Positions 16,183-26,224 are shown, counted from the stretch's first letter. The stretch: 64,000 bases of DNA from Bacillus sp. CGMCC 1.16541 (GCF_003184905.1 NZ_QFRU01000011.1:62001-126000), one strand, 5' to 3'. A program made the numbers and translations. Notes: generated from the sequence alone by a model not told the origin.

Positions 16183-18012
16183 TTAGCTCGTTAACTGACT
16201 ACGATAAAGGTCGGCATAAAATCCACTTTTCTTAAGTAACTCCTCGTGCGACCCTTTTTGACTGACTTCTCCATCTACTAACACAATGATTTGATCTGCC
16301 TGTTGAATCGTATTTAACCGGTGAGCAATCACAAAACTTGTTCGTCCTTCCATCAACCGCTGCAGTGCTTCTTGAATATGCACTTCCGTCACCGTATCAA
16401 TGCTACTTGTGGCCTCATCTAAAATGAGAATGGACGGATCAGCGAGGATGGCTCTCGCAATTGAAAGCAACTGCTTTTGCCCTTGACTAATTCCACTGCC
16501 ATCTTGCTTTAATACCGTATCATAGCCATCTGACAACTTCGCAATAAACGAATGGGCATTAGCCATTCGAGCGGCCGCCTCTACTTCTTCATCAGTCGCA
16601 TCTAACCTTCCATATCGAATGTTCTCTCGCACCGTTCCTTGAAACAGAAAAGGTTCTTGTAACACAAAGCCCATATGCCGACGAAGACTCGATCGCTTCA
16701 CATTGGTTATTTTATAACCATCAATGGAAATATCACCTTCACTCGGATCATAAAATCGTGATAGTAAGTTAATTATGGTTGTTTTACCAGCACCAGTCGG
16801 CCCGACAAGGGCAACGGTTTGGCCAGCAGAAGCGTGAAAGTTTACATTACGAATCGTCATGTCATCGTCATCATATGAAAACGAAACTTGCGAAAACACC
16901 ACTTCTCCTTTTACAGAGTCAATTTCAACCGCTTCTTTTTCGTCACTTACTTCCTCTTGTTCATCCAGTACTTCAAATACACGCTCTGCTCCCGCCACGG
17001 CCGAAAGCAACGTATTGAACTGATTCGCAAGGTCATTGAGCGGCCGCGTAAATTGCCTTGCGTACTCAGCAAATATGACAATGACGCCAATTGAAACAAT
17101 GTTATGTAAAGCTAATACCCCACCAACTCCTGCAATGACCGCAAAACTTAAATTGTTTAAAACGTTCATTAACTTCGGAATAAATCCAGAGTACGTTTGC
17201 GCCCAAAATCCCGCTCCTTTTAAGCGGTCATTTTTCTCCATTAATTCAGCCATCACTTTTTTCTCTTGCGAAAATGTCTTCACAATTTGTTGACCAGAAA
17301 TGGTTTCTTCGATAAATCCATTTAACTCTCCCAAGTTCCGTTGTTGTTCTTTAAACAACTTTCCCGTTCGCTTGGTAATCCATTTCATCCCAAATACCAT
17401 GATTGGCACAATGATCAGTGTGACAAGCGTTAAAAGTGGACTCAACCACAACATTACCGATACCGTTCCAACGAGTGTTAATACACTAGAGAAAATTTGG
17501 ATCACAGAACTATTTAAGGTTGAACTCACATTCTCAATATCATTCGTCACTCGACTCATCAGTTCTCCATGTTGACGCTGATCAAAAAACGGAATCGGAA
17601 GTTCATGAAGATGTTGAAATAACTGCGTTCTCATTTTATAAACGGTTCGTTGGGCAATTTCGATCATCCAACTATTTTGTACAAACAACGAAATGGAATA
17701 AACAACATAAATGCCAGCTAACGCCAAAAGTAGCTCACCTAATCCGTCACTACTTTTTGTCAAAATGTACGCATCAATTCCTCGCCCAATTAAAAATGGC
17801 CCTAAAAGCCCTAACCCTGAACTAATCACAACGGCTATCATCACGAAACTTAACTTCTTTCGGTTAAACGACAAATACGTCCAGATTCGTTTTACCGTCT
17901 GAAATCCGTTTTTTGCTTTTATTTTCTTACGAGCGGAGTGCTCATTTGATTGCACTAAATCACGAACGATTTCTTTCTTATATTGAAAAGGTCTACTTAG
18001 CTCCTTGAGCAT
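16183..18012 (-). CDS. ABC exporter half-transporter, second subunit (catalytically competent NBD)
   Basis: 609 residues: about six membrane helices (residues 50-330), then an ATP-binding domain. Walker A GPTGAGKT, Walker B ILILDEATSS with catalytic Glu and the H-loop IAHRLNT are canonical. The signature motif is altered (ISQGQ instead of LSGGQ). Its partner upstream has the reverse pattern, so the two should form a heterodimer with one active and one degenerate ATP site, as in BmrC/BmrD. Lengths 578/609 resemble the B. subtilis YfiB/YfiC pair. The start overlaps the partner gene's end by 20 bases. The likely role is export of drugs or lipid-like compounds; the substrate is unknown. Confidence 0.87.
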   Translation of the reverse strand: MLKELSRPFQYKKEIVRDLVQSNEHSARKKIKAKNGFQTVKRIWTYLSFNRKKLSFVMIAVVISSGLGLLGPFLIGRGIDAYILTKSSDGLGELLLALAGIYVVYSISLFVQNSWMIEIAQRTVYKMRTQLFQHLHELPIPFFDQRQHGELMSRVTNDIENVSSTLNSSVIQIFSSVLTLVGTVSVMLWLSPLLTLVTLIIVPIMVFGMKWITKRTGKLFKEQQRNLGELNGFIEETISGQQIVKTFSQEKKVMAELMEKNDRLKGAGFWAQTYSGFIPKLMNVLNNLSFAVIAGVGGVLALHNIVSIGVIVIFAEYARQFTRPLNDLANQFNTLLSAVAGAERVFEVLDEQEEVSDEKEAVEIDSVKGEVVFSQVSFSYDDDDMTIRNVNFHASAGQTVALVGPTGAGKTTIINLLSRFYDPSEGDISIDGYKITNVKRSSLRRHMGFVLQEPFLFQGTVRENIRYGRLDATDEEVEAAARMANAHSFIAKLSDGYDTVLKQDGSGISQGQKQLLSIARAILADPSILILDEATSSIDTVTEVHIQEALQRLMEGRTSFVIAHRLNTIQQADQIIVLVDGEVSQKGSHEELLKKSGFYADLYRSQLTS

Positions 18013-19729
18013 ACTTCAAGCCATCCTCTCCAAATTGAGATTGAACAATTTTTTGATAAAGCGGAGATGCATTGACTAACTCTTCATGTGTACCTTCATT
18101 GGTGAGTTCCCCATCTTCTAAAAGTAAAATCTTATCCGCTTCCTTTGCTGTGCTTACTTTTTGCGTAATAATGAGTGTGGTGCATGTATACGTTTTTAAC
18201 GCTTGTAGCAATTTTGCCTCTGTTTTTAAATCTAACGCGCTAGTACTATCATCTAATAACAAAATGCTTGGCTTTCGAATAAGTGCTCTTGCAATCGATA
18301 GACGTTGCTTTTGACCACCAGAAAGATTTACACCTCGTTGGCCGATTTTTGTTTCATATTTCCGAGGCAACTTTTCAATCGTATCATGAATTTGGGCATC
18401 CTTTGTTGCTTGCAACATTTCTTCAAACGAAGCATCTTCTTTTCCCCAAGCTAGATTTTCTTTAATCGTCCCTGTAAATAAAAGCGCTTCTTGTGGAACA
18501 AAGCCGATACTTTTTCGAAGGTCTTCTGCTTTTACATCTTCTACGTTCTTTCCATCAATTCGCACTTCTCCGCTCGTTGCATCATACAAGCGCGGGATAA
18601 GCTGAAACAAAGATGATTTACCCGAACCCGTAGCCCCTAAAATGGCAACAGTCTCTCCTTGTTTGACAGAAAAAGAAACGTTTTTTAACACAGAAATGTC
18701 TGTACCTGGGTAGTGAAAAGAAACATTATTAAACGTAACCTCCCCTTTTTGAACAGAAAAAGAATTGCTCTCCACACGGTCAGTGAGATCCACTTCTGTT
18801 TCCAGCACTTCACGAATGCGACTAGCAGAAGCTCTTGCACGTGAAAAAGCCATAATGATAAAAGAGAAAATCGAGAAAGCAGATGTTATACGAAAGGCAT
18901 AATTAATAATTGCCACCACTTCGCCCACTTGTGCGTCGCCATTGCCCACTTCAAAGCTTCCCACCCAAAGTACGACTAAAATACTCATATTCATCACAAG
19001 TAATAAAAGAGGTAGCGTTACTTCCATTAACTTTAATGCTTTGACCGTCTGATTCATCAGTTGTTCATTTGCTTTTGTAAATCGAGTCACTTCATAATCA
19101 CGTCGCAAAAATGCTTTCACAATACGCATCCCTGATAGATTTTCTTTCATGATACTGTTGACACTGTCTAGCCTTTGTTGAACAAACTGAAATAACACTC
19201 TTCCTTTTTTCATCATCCACATTAAAAAGAGTAACAAAACTGGAATGACTGTCACTAAAATAAGCGCTAGTTTGGCATTTACGACAAAAGCCATGATTAC
19301 ACCACCCACAACCAACAACGGCGCTCGTAGCATAATTCGTAAACTCATAAAAACCGTATTTTGCGTTTGCGTTACATCATTTGTCATTCTTGTGATTAAA
19401 GACGACGTCGGAAAGTGACTTAAGTTTGAAAAAGAAAACGATTGAATTCTTGAAAACAATCCTTTTCGCACATCATATCCGTAACTCTGACTGACGTGAG
19501 AAGCATAAAATGAATTTAAAATACCTGATGCAAATGCGAGAAGTGACATTCCAATCATGATTACTCCCCACTTAATGACCATGCTTAAGTCATTTTGCAT
19601 AATGCCTTCATCAATGACTTTTGCCATTAATAGTGGATGAATTAGCTCCACAACAAGCTCTGTTAACATAAAGAAAAGCGCAACCGCCATTGGAAGACGA
19701 TATGGCTTTAAAAATGAAAAAATGCTCAT
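17993..19729 (-). CDS. ABC exporter half-transporter, first subunit (degenerate NBD)
   Basis: 578 residues: six membrane helices in the first 300, then an ATP-binding domain. Walker A is GATGSGKSS and the signature LSGGQ is perfect. Walker B ends LLLDDSTSALD, with Asp where the catalytic Glu should be, and the H-loop His is Gln (IITQKVST). This NBD therefore cannot hydrolyse ATP normally, but its LSGGQ completes the active site of the partner. The asymmetry is a hallmark of heterodimeric exporters. GGAGGAAGAGAG precedes the ATG. It is first of the pair and probably co-transcribed with the second subunit. Confidence 0.88.
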   Translation of the reverse strand: MSIFSFLKPYRLPMAVALFFMLTELVVELIHPLLMAKVIDEGIMQNDLSMVIKWGVIMIGMSLLAFASGILNSFYASHVSQSYGYDVRKGLFSRIQSFSFSNLSHFPTSSLITRMTNDVTQTQNTVFMSLRIMLRAPLLVVGGVIMAFVVNAKLALILVTVIPVLLLFLMWMMKKGRVLFQFVQQRLDSVNSIMKENLSGMRIVKAFLRRDYEVTRFTKANEQLMNQTVKALKLMEVTLPLLLLVMNMSILVVLWVGSFEVGNGDAQVGEVVAIINYAFRITSAFSIFSFIIMAFSRARASASRIREVLETEVDLTDRVESNSFSVQKGEVTFNNVSFHYPGTDISVLKNVSFSVKQGETVAILGATGSGKSSLFQLIPRLYDATSGEVRIDGKNVEDVKAEDLRKSIGFVPQEALLFTGTIKENLAWGKEDASFEEMLQATKDAQIHDTIEKLPRKYETKIGQRGVNLSGGQKQRLSIARALIRKPSILLLDDSTSALDLKTEAKLLQALKTYTCTTLIITQKVSTAKEADKILLLEDGELTNEGTHEELVNASPLYQKIVQSQFGEDGLKYAQGAK

Positions 19730-19861
19730 TTACTCTCTTCCTCCAATTGTGTCTCTATCTAGAGTGGCACATAACATAAACCTTCACTTATCAAACTTGT
19801 TTCTATCATAGCGCTTTTGGGTTATTTTTTAAATAATTTGAATCTTAACACAAAAAAAGAA

Positions 19862-19902
19862 CTGAACCAAAAAAAGGTAAATAACACCCCAGTTTGGCTC
19901 AG
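19862..19902 (-). terminator. Terminator after the sensor kinase gene
   Basis: On the minus strand CTGAGCCAAA pairs with TTTGGTTCAG (one G-U), and TTCTTTTTTTG follows. Confidence 0.8.
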
Positions 19903-19916
19903 CCGCTACGTTCATA

Positions 19917-22028
19917 TTAGACTTTCGGAAAAAACAGCTCGACCGTCGTCCCTTTATTCAATTCGCTCTCGATGTTCACTTTTCCGTTATGCGATTCAAT
20001 AATTTTAAAGCTGACCATTAGCCCTAATCCTGTTCCCTTTTCTTTTGTACTATAAAAAGGTTCCCCAAGTCTTGCTAATCGTTCTGGTGAAATGCCCAAA
20101 CCTTGATCTACAAATTGAACAATGACTCCGCTTTTTTGCTTTTTCGCACAAACGTGAATATCTCCACCATTTGGCATCGCTTCAATCGCATTCTTTAAAA
20201 TGTTAATAAACACTTGTTTTAATTGATTTTCATCACATCGAATAAGTGGCAAATCCTCTTCAATCGTTGATAGAAGCGACACATTATTCAAAATGGCTTG
20301 CGTATTAAAGAGTGTCATCACATCTTTTAACAGAATGGATACATCCTTTTGATGAAAATCCATCGCTTGTGGCTTTCCTAATACTAAAAATTCATCCACA
20401 ATCGCGTTAATTCGCTCTAACTCTGACTCCATAATGTCAAAGTAATGTTGACGCTCACCGCTCTCTTCTTTTAATAAGTGAATAAACCCTTTAATTGATG
20501 TGAGTGGATTTCGAATTTCATGAGCAACACCAGCCGCTAATTCTCCGACTACAGCTAGCTTTTCAGACCTACGCAAAAGCTCTTCTGCTTCCTTACGATC
20601 CGTCACATCCGTTGACACAAACAGCGTTTGATTTTCTCCGTACTGAACAGAGTAAAAAGGAACTTCAGTTGTTTCAAGCCAACGAATAAGTCCATCTTTG
20701 TCTTGGAATTTCGTCTCATGCTCACAGCGCCCTTCTTGTTCACAACAGTGGTCTTTCTCAACGGAGAATAGCACCTCATCCATACTCTTTCCTAATAACT
20801 CTTCTACACTTACACCTAGTAATCTAGCAAAAGACTCATTCACAAGTGTAAAACGACGTTCAGGATCAATGGCATAAATATAACTTGGATTCACATCCAT
20901 TACTTTTCTTAAGAACTCCTTCTGTTCATTAAGCTGTTCTTCTTTTAACTGCAAGCCAATTTTAGATTCTCTCACGTAATGAACCATTTCATTAAAGCGA
21001 CTCGACACAACACCAATTTCTGTGTTGTCTACTTGGTCAATCGTTCGATACAAATCACCTTTTGCTACCTGATCCACGGCGATATATAACGTTCGAAGCG
21101 GCCGTAAAATTTGCTTTGCATACAACGCGGTTAAAATAGACAGCAAAATAAATGTAATGAGCGAGATTGTCCATAACGACTTTTGAAATGTCTCATATGG
21201 CTCGTAGACTGCTGCGACAGGAACTTGGGCCACCACTCCCCAATCTAACACAGGGATGTACTCATAAGAGGCAAGCATCGGGATATTCTCAATGTTCTTC
21301 GTTCGTAAATAACCCGACTCTTTGTTCATCAGTTTTTGAACCACTTCACTTTCGGTTACATCCTCACCAATTCGACTACGTACAGGATGAGAAATCACCC
21401 GACCTTGACGATCAACAATGAATGTATAACCATCACTACCAATATCAAACGATTGGAAGATCGATTGAAAGTTTGAGTTTTGTTCAATGCGTAGCGTCAA
21501 ATTCACAACCTTTTGAACCTCTCCATCTCCCTGTAAAATAGGGACAGATAGGACAAGGATGTATCGTCCCGTATCCGCAGAGATGACATCACTTAAATGA
21601 GGCTTCTTCTTCGCTGTCGCTTCTTTCACATACCCTCGACTACTTAAATTATAATCTTTCATCTCTCTCAAATCGTTTGGATAAAAACTTCGAATGTAAC
21701 CTTTGCTATCGACAATCGTTCCGCTATCAATATACGGAGATATCGTCGCTATCTCTCGTAACTGTTCATTCAGCACAGCTGGTTCATCAGATTTGAAAGC
21801 ATCATTTGATTGAATATACGTAGACAACCCTTGTATGTCTTCGACGACAAACGAAATTTGATCCTTTAGCCGTAACACCGTTTCATCTGTTATCTCATGA
21901 AATTGATCACGTGAAATATCAGGTAAAATAACGCGAGATACGATAAACATTAACGCCAGCAAACTTAAAATAATGGCGACATTAATGAGATAAATTCGCC
22001 AAAAAATGCTTGATTTAAACCATTTCAT
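19917..22028 (-). CDS. Membrane sensor histidine kinase (Cache-HAMP-PAS-HisKA-HATPase)
   Basis: 703 residues. A first membrane helix (about 10-33), a large extracytoplasmic Cache-type sensor region (about 40-280), a second helix (285-305), HAMP (306-360), PAS (373-480), HisKA with phospho-acceptor His503 in VAHEIRNPLTS, and a HATPase domain with N-box NAIEA and G-boxes DQGLGIS and GTGLGLM. The HisKA sequence is of the KinA-E type that feeds Spo0F, so a link to the sporulation phosphorelay is plausible (inference). No response regulator is adjacent. Odd: a Cys cluster HCCEQEGRCEH at 427-437 inside the PAS domain. A GGGGAA site precedes the ATG. Confidence 0.9.
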   Translation of the reverse strand: MKWFKSSIFWRIYLINVAIILSLLALMFIVSRVILPDISRDQFHEITDETVLRLKDQISFVVEDIQGLSTYIQSNDAFKSDEPAVLNEQLREIATISPYIDSGTIVDSKGYIRSFYPNDLREMKDYNLSSRGYVKEATAKKKPHLSDVISADTGRYILVLSVPILQGDGEVQKVVNLTLRIEQNSNFQSIFQSFDIGSDGYTFIVDRQGRVISHPVRSRIGEDVTESEVVQKLMNKESGYLRTKNIENIPMLASYEYIPVLDWGVVAQVPVAAVYEPYETFQKSLWTISLITFILLSILTALYAKQILRPLRTLYIAVDQVAKGDLYRTIDQVDNTEIGVVSSRFNEMVHYVRESKIGLQLKEEQLNEQKEFLRKVMDVNPSYIYAIDPERRFTLVNESFARLLGVSVEELLGKSMDEVLFSVEKDHCCEQEGRCEHETKFQDKDGLIRWLETTEVPFYSVQYGENQTLFVSTDVTDRKEAEELLRRSEKLAVVGELAAGVAHEIRNPLTSIKGFIHLLKEESGERQHYFDIMESELERINAIVDEFLVLGKPQAMDFHQKDVSILLKDVMTLFNTQAILNNVSLLSTIEEDLPLIRCDENQLKQVFINILKNAIEAMPNGGDIHVCAKKQKSGVIVQFVDQGLGISPERLARLGEPFYSTKEKGTGLGLMVSFKIIESHNGKVNIESELNKGTTVELFFPKV

Positions 22029-22087
22029 ACTTATTCCCCTTAACCTGTCCTATCGTCTACATTCTCACTCTTACTTCTCTAAGCAGA

Positions 22088-22516
22088 CTATGATTTTGAC
22101 TTTCGAATGATCTGGTTAATGACCTCGGAGAACACTAACCCCATCGCAATCGAACCGGAGATCATTAATGCCTTGGCAGCCAATTGAACAGCTTGATTAT
22201 AATCATTTTCCACAAAATTCCTCATCGCATCATAAGCCAATCCACCAGGAACCAATGGAATAATACCTGCTACATTAAAGATGATGATGGGCGTTTTATA
22301 GATTTTCGCAAACATTTGACTCACAATCGCTACAAATATAGAGGCAATTAATGTCGCAAGTACACTGTCAAAGCCATTATAAACAAACAATGTATAAATG
22401 AGCCAACCACCCATACCAGCTAACCCACACTTTAGCAAAGACTGCTTCGGTGCATTAAAAATAACCCCAAACGCACCAGACGCAATAAAACTCGTCACCA
22501 TTTGCTCAACTATCAT
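22088..22516 (-). CDS. Threonine/serine exporter, small subunit (ThrE C-terminal half, YjjB type)
   Basis: 142 residues with four to five hydrophobic segments; IIPLVPGG near the middle and AYDAMRNFV are usual for the DUF3815/YjjB half. With the upstream gene it should make up a complete ThrE-like exporter for small amino or organic acids (in E. coli, YjjPB exports succinate). The frame reaches a TTG at 22531 overlapping the upstream stop codon, but AAAGGAG lies just inside that stretch, making the ATG at 22516 the likely start. The substrate is unknown. Confidence 0.82.
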   Translation of the reverse strand: MIVEQMVTSFIASGAFGVIFNAPKQSLLKCGLAGMGGWLIYTLFVYNGFDSVLATLIASIFVAIVSQMFAKIYKTPIIIFNVAGIIPLVPGGLAYDAMRNFVENDYNQAVQLAAKALMISGSIAMGLVFSEVINQIIRKSKS

Positions 22517-22527
22517 ACATACTCCTT

Positions 22528-23286
22528 TCAATTAAAAAACGAAAGTACAACGGCAATGCCGGAGCCAATTGCAGAAGCGGTTAAAAAAGCTTCCGCTCCC
22601 TTAGAGATTCCTGACACTAAATGACCAGACATTAAATCTCGTACTGCATTTGTAATAAGCAAACCCGGAACAAGCGGCATCACGGAGCCAATAATAATCT
22701 TATCTAATTCATGACCAATTCCGACTTGAATAAATAAAAACGATAAAAAGCCAATGACTAGTGATGCTGAGAATTCAGCAAAAAATTTAATTTGAACGAT
22801 GTAATGAAGGTAGAGAAGACATGAAAAACCAATCCCTCCTGCAATCATCGCTGGAATAAAGTCTTGCCATAATCCATCAAACATAATGAGAAAACAACCG
22901 CTCGAAATAGAGGCAGCTGCAATCTGTACCCATATCGGAAACATAAGATTACGGTCTTTAATCTCTTCTAATAACTGGTGTGCTTCTTGTAATGAAACTT
23001 GTCCACCACTAATATTACGAGAAATGCTATTTACAAGTGTTACTTTACGCAAGTCTGTTGTACGCTCTGAAATACGAATTAACTTCGCCGGAGCCATCCC
23101 ATTAGCTGAAAAGACAATTCCTGTAGGTGTGACATAACTATGCGCATCATTAATCCCAAATGAAGCCGCAATTCGTGTCATCGTATCTTCTACTCGTCCT
23201 GTTTCAGCTCCACTTTCTAACATAATCTTACCTGCTAGTAAACACACTTCAATAATTTCATATGTTTGATTTTGGTTACTCACCAT
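22528..23286 (-). CDS. Threonine/serine exporter, large subunit (ThrE N-terminal half, DUF1212/YjjP type)
   Basis: 252 residues. The soluble N-terminal part has GAETGRVEDTMTRIA (about 26-40), a motif shared by the YjjP/ThrE family, where it precedes the membrane part. Five hydrophobic segments follow, with VMPLVPGLLITNAVRDL resembling the second half encoded next door. GGAGAG precedes the ATG. The two genes are translationally linked, the second start lying 12 bases beyond this stop. They act in the membrane as an exporter. Which compound is exported cannot be told. Confidence 0.85.
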   Translation of the reverse strand: MVSNQNQTYEIIEVCLLAGKIMLESGAETGRVEDTMTRIAASFGINDAHSYVTPTGIVFSANGMAPAKLIRISERTTDLRKVTLVNSISRNISGGQVSLQEAHQLLEEIKDRNLMFPIWVQIAAASISSGCFLIMFDGLWQDFIPAMIAGGIGFSCLLYLHYIVQIKFFAEFSASLVIGFLSFLFIQVGIGHELDKIIIGSVMPLVPGLLITNAVRDLMSGHLVSGISKGAEAFLTASAIGSGIAVVLSFFN

Positions 23287-23396
23287 CGATCATCTCTCCA
23301 TTAAGAACTCTTTCGCACTTGCAATAAAAACGAATAAACCCATTATGTCCTTAACAAACAAACCTATTCGTACACCCTATCTGTCATCATACCAAC

Positions 23397-23433
23397 AAAA
23401 AAATGCGCCTGTCACTACTTCGGCGCATTTTTT
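23397..23433 (-). terminator. Terminator after the TPR-dynamin gene
   Basis: AAAAAATGCGCC pairs exactly with GGCGCATTTTTT around a short loop. Confidence 0.88.
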
Positions 23434-23470
23434 GAAAAGAAAGAGTTATTTTTTTACATAAACAGCGAAC

Positions 23471-26224
23471 TTATATACTTGCTGTATGGCTATCTTCGTG
23501 AGCTCTTGCCATTAACTCGTATTGACGTGCTCGCAATTCGAACAGTGTTAATGGATCATAATAAGCTTCTGGATTCGCTCGCATCTCATCTAATTGCTCT
23601 TGATGCTGCGCAATTTCTGTTTCCGTTTCCGCTACTAAGTCTTGTAACTTAACAAACGGTTCTTTAAAGAAGACATTAATATCAATTTCTAATGACTTCT
23701 CAAATAAATCAAACTGAAGGAAAAACTTATTAATGATTGAGGCTGTCACATCCTCGTATGTTTCACTTTCAATATACTTTTTATAATTGTTTTGCAGTAA
23801 CGACTTATTTTGTGAAATTGCCCCAAACAATTTCCCTGCACTTTTTAAAATAAATTGTGTTGGTTTAAAGCGAAGCATAATGTTTTCTTCATCTATCTGA
23901 ATTCTCGTTGTCATACGATTCACATCACGACGCCAATCATCAAGCACTTTAAAATCACAATGCAATCTCATTCTTGTTTCTTCGTATAAGTCGTTAAACG
24001 TTTCGGCCATTTCTTCTAAATACGTTTGACCTTGCTCTAATTCTTCATTTGAATAATCAATCCACTCAGCCATCTCACTTGCAAACACTGGCAACACCTT
24101 TGCTTGCAAATGCTGATGAATTTTTTCATTCATTTTATCGTTAAGCACGACATGAATTTGACGGAAATCACTGTCTTCTGTAATCACATTTGAACATTCA
24201 CGTAAAAGCATCGGAATGTCTTTTGTCAGTTCCACTTTAAGACTTTCTTTAATTTTACGATATGACTGGACAATTGCTTCCGCTTTTTCTTTTTCTAAGT
24301 CTGTGAAATTGTGAATAAAACCGTTTAGTCTTACTAACATATCTTCATTCCACTTAATTGAATCGACTAAATAATTTTCCATCTCTACGCGCTTTTCTAA
24401 TAGAGCTGTCAACGTTTTACGGATAAAGAATAACATTTTTAGCGCACGCTCTTGTTTTGAATGCGGTGTGATCGTATTAAACCCTGATTGAACAAACTCT
24501 GTTAACTCTTGCAGCTGTTCTCTCACTGAATAAAGAGATGAGTAAGGGAACACTTTCGCACTTGGAAAATATTCGTTCACACGCCCTTGTGTATCTTCTA
24601 ACATTTGGACAGCTTCCACTTCATTTCGATACACATCCATCTTATTGAGAATAAAATGAATTGGTAACTCTTTGTATCGATCCTTCATTTCAACTAAAAT
24701 ATCACGCTCTTTATCTGTAAATGGTTCATTTGCATCCAGCATAAATAACAGTCCATCTGCAACTGGTAAATAGTTTGACACTTCCCCTTTCCCATTGAAT
24801 CCTGGGGTATCAATGAATGAACAGTTTGTTTTCGCTAAAAAGTCGCATGGTAAATTCAACTCAACAAATGGTTCGTTACGATCAAGTTGTCGACTCATTC
24901 CACCTGTATCTTCAAGCTCTGATAAATCAACTAATGATCTTGATTCAAGCTTGCTTACTTTTCGAATATCCAGAACATCTGCATCTGATACAACGACTGG
25001 ACAAACGACATCACCTAGTCGATCTTCATCTAAAACGGAGTTGATAAACGATGATTTTCCTACACCTTCTGAACCAGCCACTAAAAGGTGATTCGTTTTC
25101 ACATCCGTTACTTTATCAACCCACCAAATTGATTTGTAATCTACTTCTAAACCATTTCGCTTCGTCCAACTTATAATCGATTCAAATAAATCTAAACAAT
25201 AATCAAGTCCATCCACATTGTTCTCCGAATAGAAAATAAAGCTGCCTGCATCACTAACAACCGCTTCTGGAATTGATGAAGGATAAAGCTCTGTCCATGC
25301 TAATACAGCTGCTGATGCAAACAGAGACTCTGCTTTTCTTGTTGTTCGTAACCAGTTTGCTAGTAGGTCTGGTACGAGATCTTGTAACTCTTTAATGAAA
25401 TAGCGTCCTTCAATTAACGAACAATACGTTTCTTCGAATAGATAAGGAACCTCTTTCCATTGATCTGCTTGTTCCAAATCAACACGTAAGAACACACCAT
25501 TGACTGTTCGAATCCAATCCATGTATAACGCTTGATTTCGATAATGGTTCCATAAAGAAACAACGAGCTTTTCAAAGTCTTCTTGACTCACTGCGTACAA
25601 TGTCTGTAACACTTGTTCAAAATAATCTGGTGTCACATGAAGGATATATCTTTCTTCTACGTAACGGTGCAACACTTCAAACCACCCTGTTGATGCTGTA
25701 CGAATCGACTCGTTTACGGCTAAATCAAGTGCATGATCGTAATCGTCTTGTTCCTCATAAAACGTACGCGCAATCTCGGTCACATTCGGATAATCAGGAT
25801 TAAATGAAACTGCATCTTTGATAACTTGATGAGCGCTATCAAACTTACTTTCCTCTAAATAAAGTGAGAATAACTGAAGTGCGACTTCAGACGTTAATGT
25901 TTCACACTCAGTATCAATCGACGTATAAATTTCTTCCGCAATGGATAACTGATTCATTTCATAATAAGCATCGGCAATGTTTTTACGCGCCCATTGTTGA
26001 AGCTCTCCTTGAATTTGCTCCCATTTAAAAATTGCCGCTTCGTAATCTCGGTGATGAAAATAAATCTCTCCTTGTGCAAAACGAATCGGAGATAAATCAT
26101 ACATTTCTTTCAGTTGTTCCTCTACAAATAAATCTCCTACAATTCGAATTGGGTGACGAGAGTCTGTCTCTCCGATAAAATCTTCATAATATGACTTTCT
26201 AATTAACGGTTGTTTCATTGTCAT
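23471..26224 (-). CDS. Dynamin-family GTPase with an N-terminal TPR-like region
   Basis: 917 residues in three parts. Residues about 40-180 are helical with TPR-like spacing (IRFAQGEIYFHHRDYEAAIFKW, given here as its first part, 47-66, and similar later repeats). The GTPase domain follows: P-loop GSEGVGKSS (384-392), DTPGFNG (472-478) and NKMD (527-530). The C-terminal 350 residues are long helices, as in dynamin stalks. Bacterial dynamins remodel or protect membranes; B. subtilis DynA (YpbR) is a different, tandem-dynamin protein without TPRs. Coupling a scaffold of TPRs to a dynamin suggests recruitment by a partner (inference). GGAGGG precedes the ATG. Single gene with its own terminator. 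Confidence 0.82.
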   Translation of the reverse strand: MTMKQPLIRKSYYEDFIGETDSRHPIRIVGDLFVEEQLKEMYDLSPIRFAQGEIYFHHRDYEAAIFKWEQIQGELQQWARKNIADAYYEMNQLSIAEEIYTSIDTECETLTSEVALQLFSLYLEESKFDSAHQVIKDAVSFNPDYPNVTEIARTFYEEQDDYDHALDLAVNESIRTASTGWFEVLHRYVEERYILHVTPDYFEQVLQTLYAVSQEDFEKLVVSLWNHYRNQALYMDWIRTVNGVFLRVDLEQADQWKEVPYLFEETYCSLIEGRYFIKELQDLVPDLLANWLRTTRKAESLFASAAVLAWTELYPSSIPEAVVSDAGSFIFYSENNVDGLDYCLDLFESIISWTKRNGLEVDYKSIWWVDKVTDVKTNHLLVAGSEGVGKSSFINSVLDEDRLGDVVCPVVVSDADVLDIRKVSKLESRSLVDLSELEDTGGMSRQLDRNEPFVELNLPCDFLAKTNCSFIDTPGFNGKGEVSNYLPVADGLLFMLDANEPFTDKERDILVEMKDRYKELPIHFILNKMDVYRNEVEAVQMLEDTQGRVNEYFPSAKVFPYSSLYSVREQLQELTEFVQSGFNTITPHSKQERALKMLFFIRKTLTALLEKRVEMENYLVDSIKWNEDMLVRLNGFIHNFTDLEKEKAEAIVQSYRKIKESLKVELTKDIPMLLRECSNVITEDSDFRQIHVVLNDKMNEKIHQHLQAKVLPVFASEMAEWIDYSNEELEQGQTYLEEMAETFNDLYEETRMRLHCDFKVLDDWRRDVNRMTTRIQIDEENIMLRFKPTQFILKSAGKLFGAISQNKSLLQNNYKKYIESETYEDVTASIINKFFLQFDLFEKSLEIDINVFFKEPFVKLQDLVAETETEIAQHQEQLDEMRANPEAYYDPLTLFELRARQYELMARAHEDSHTASI

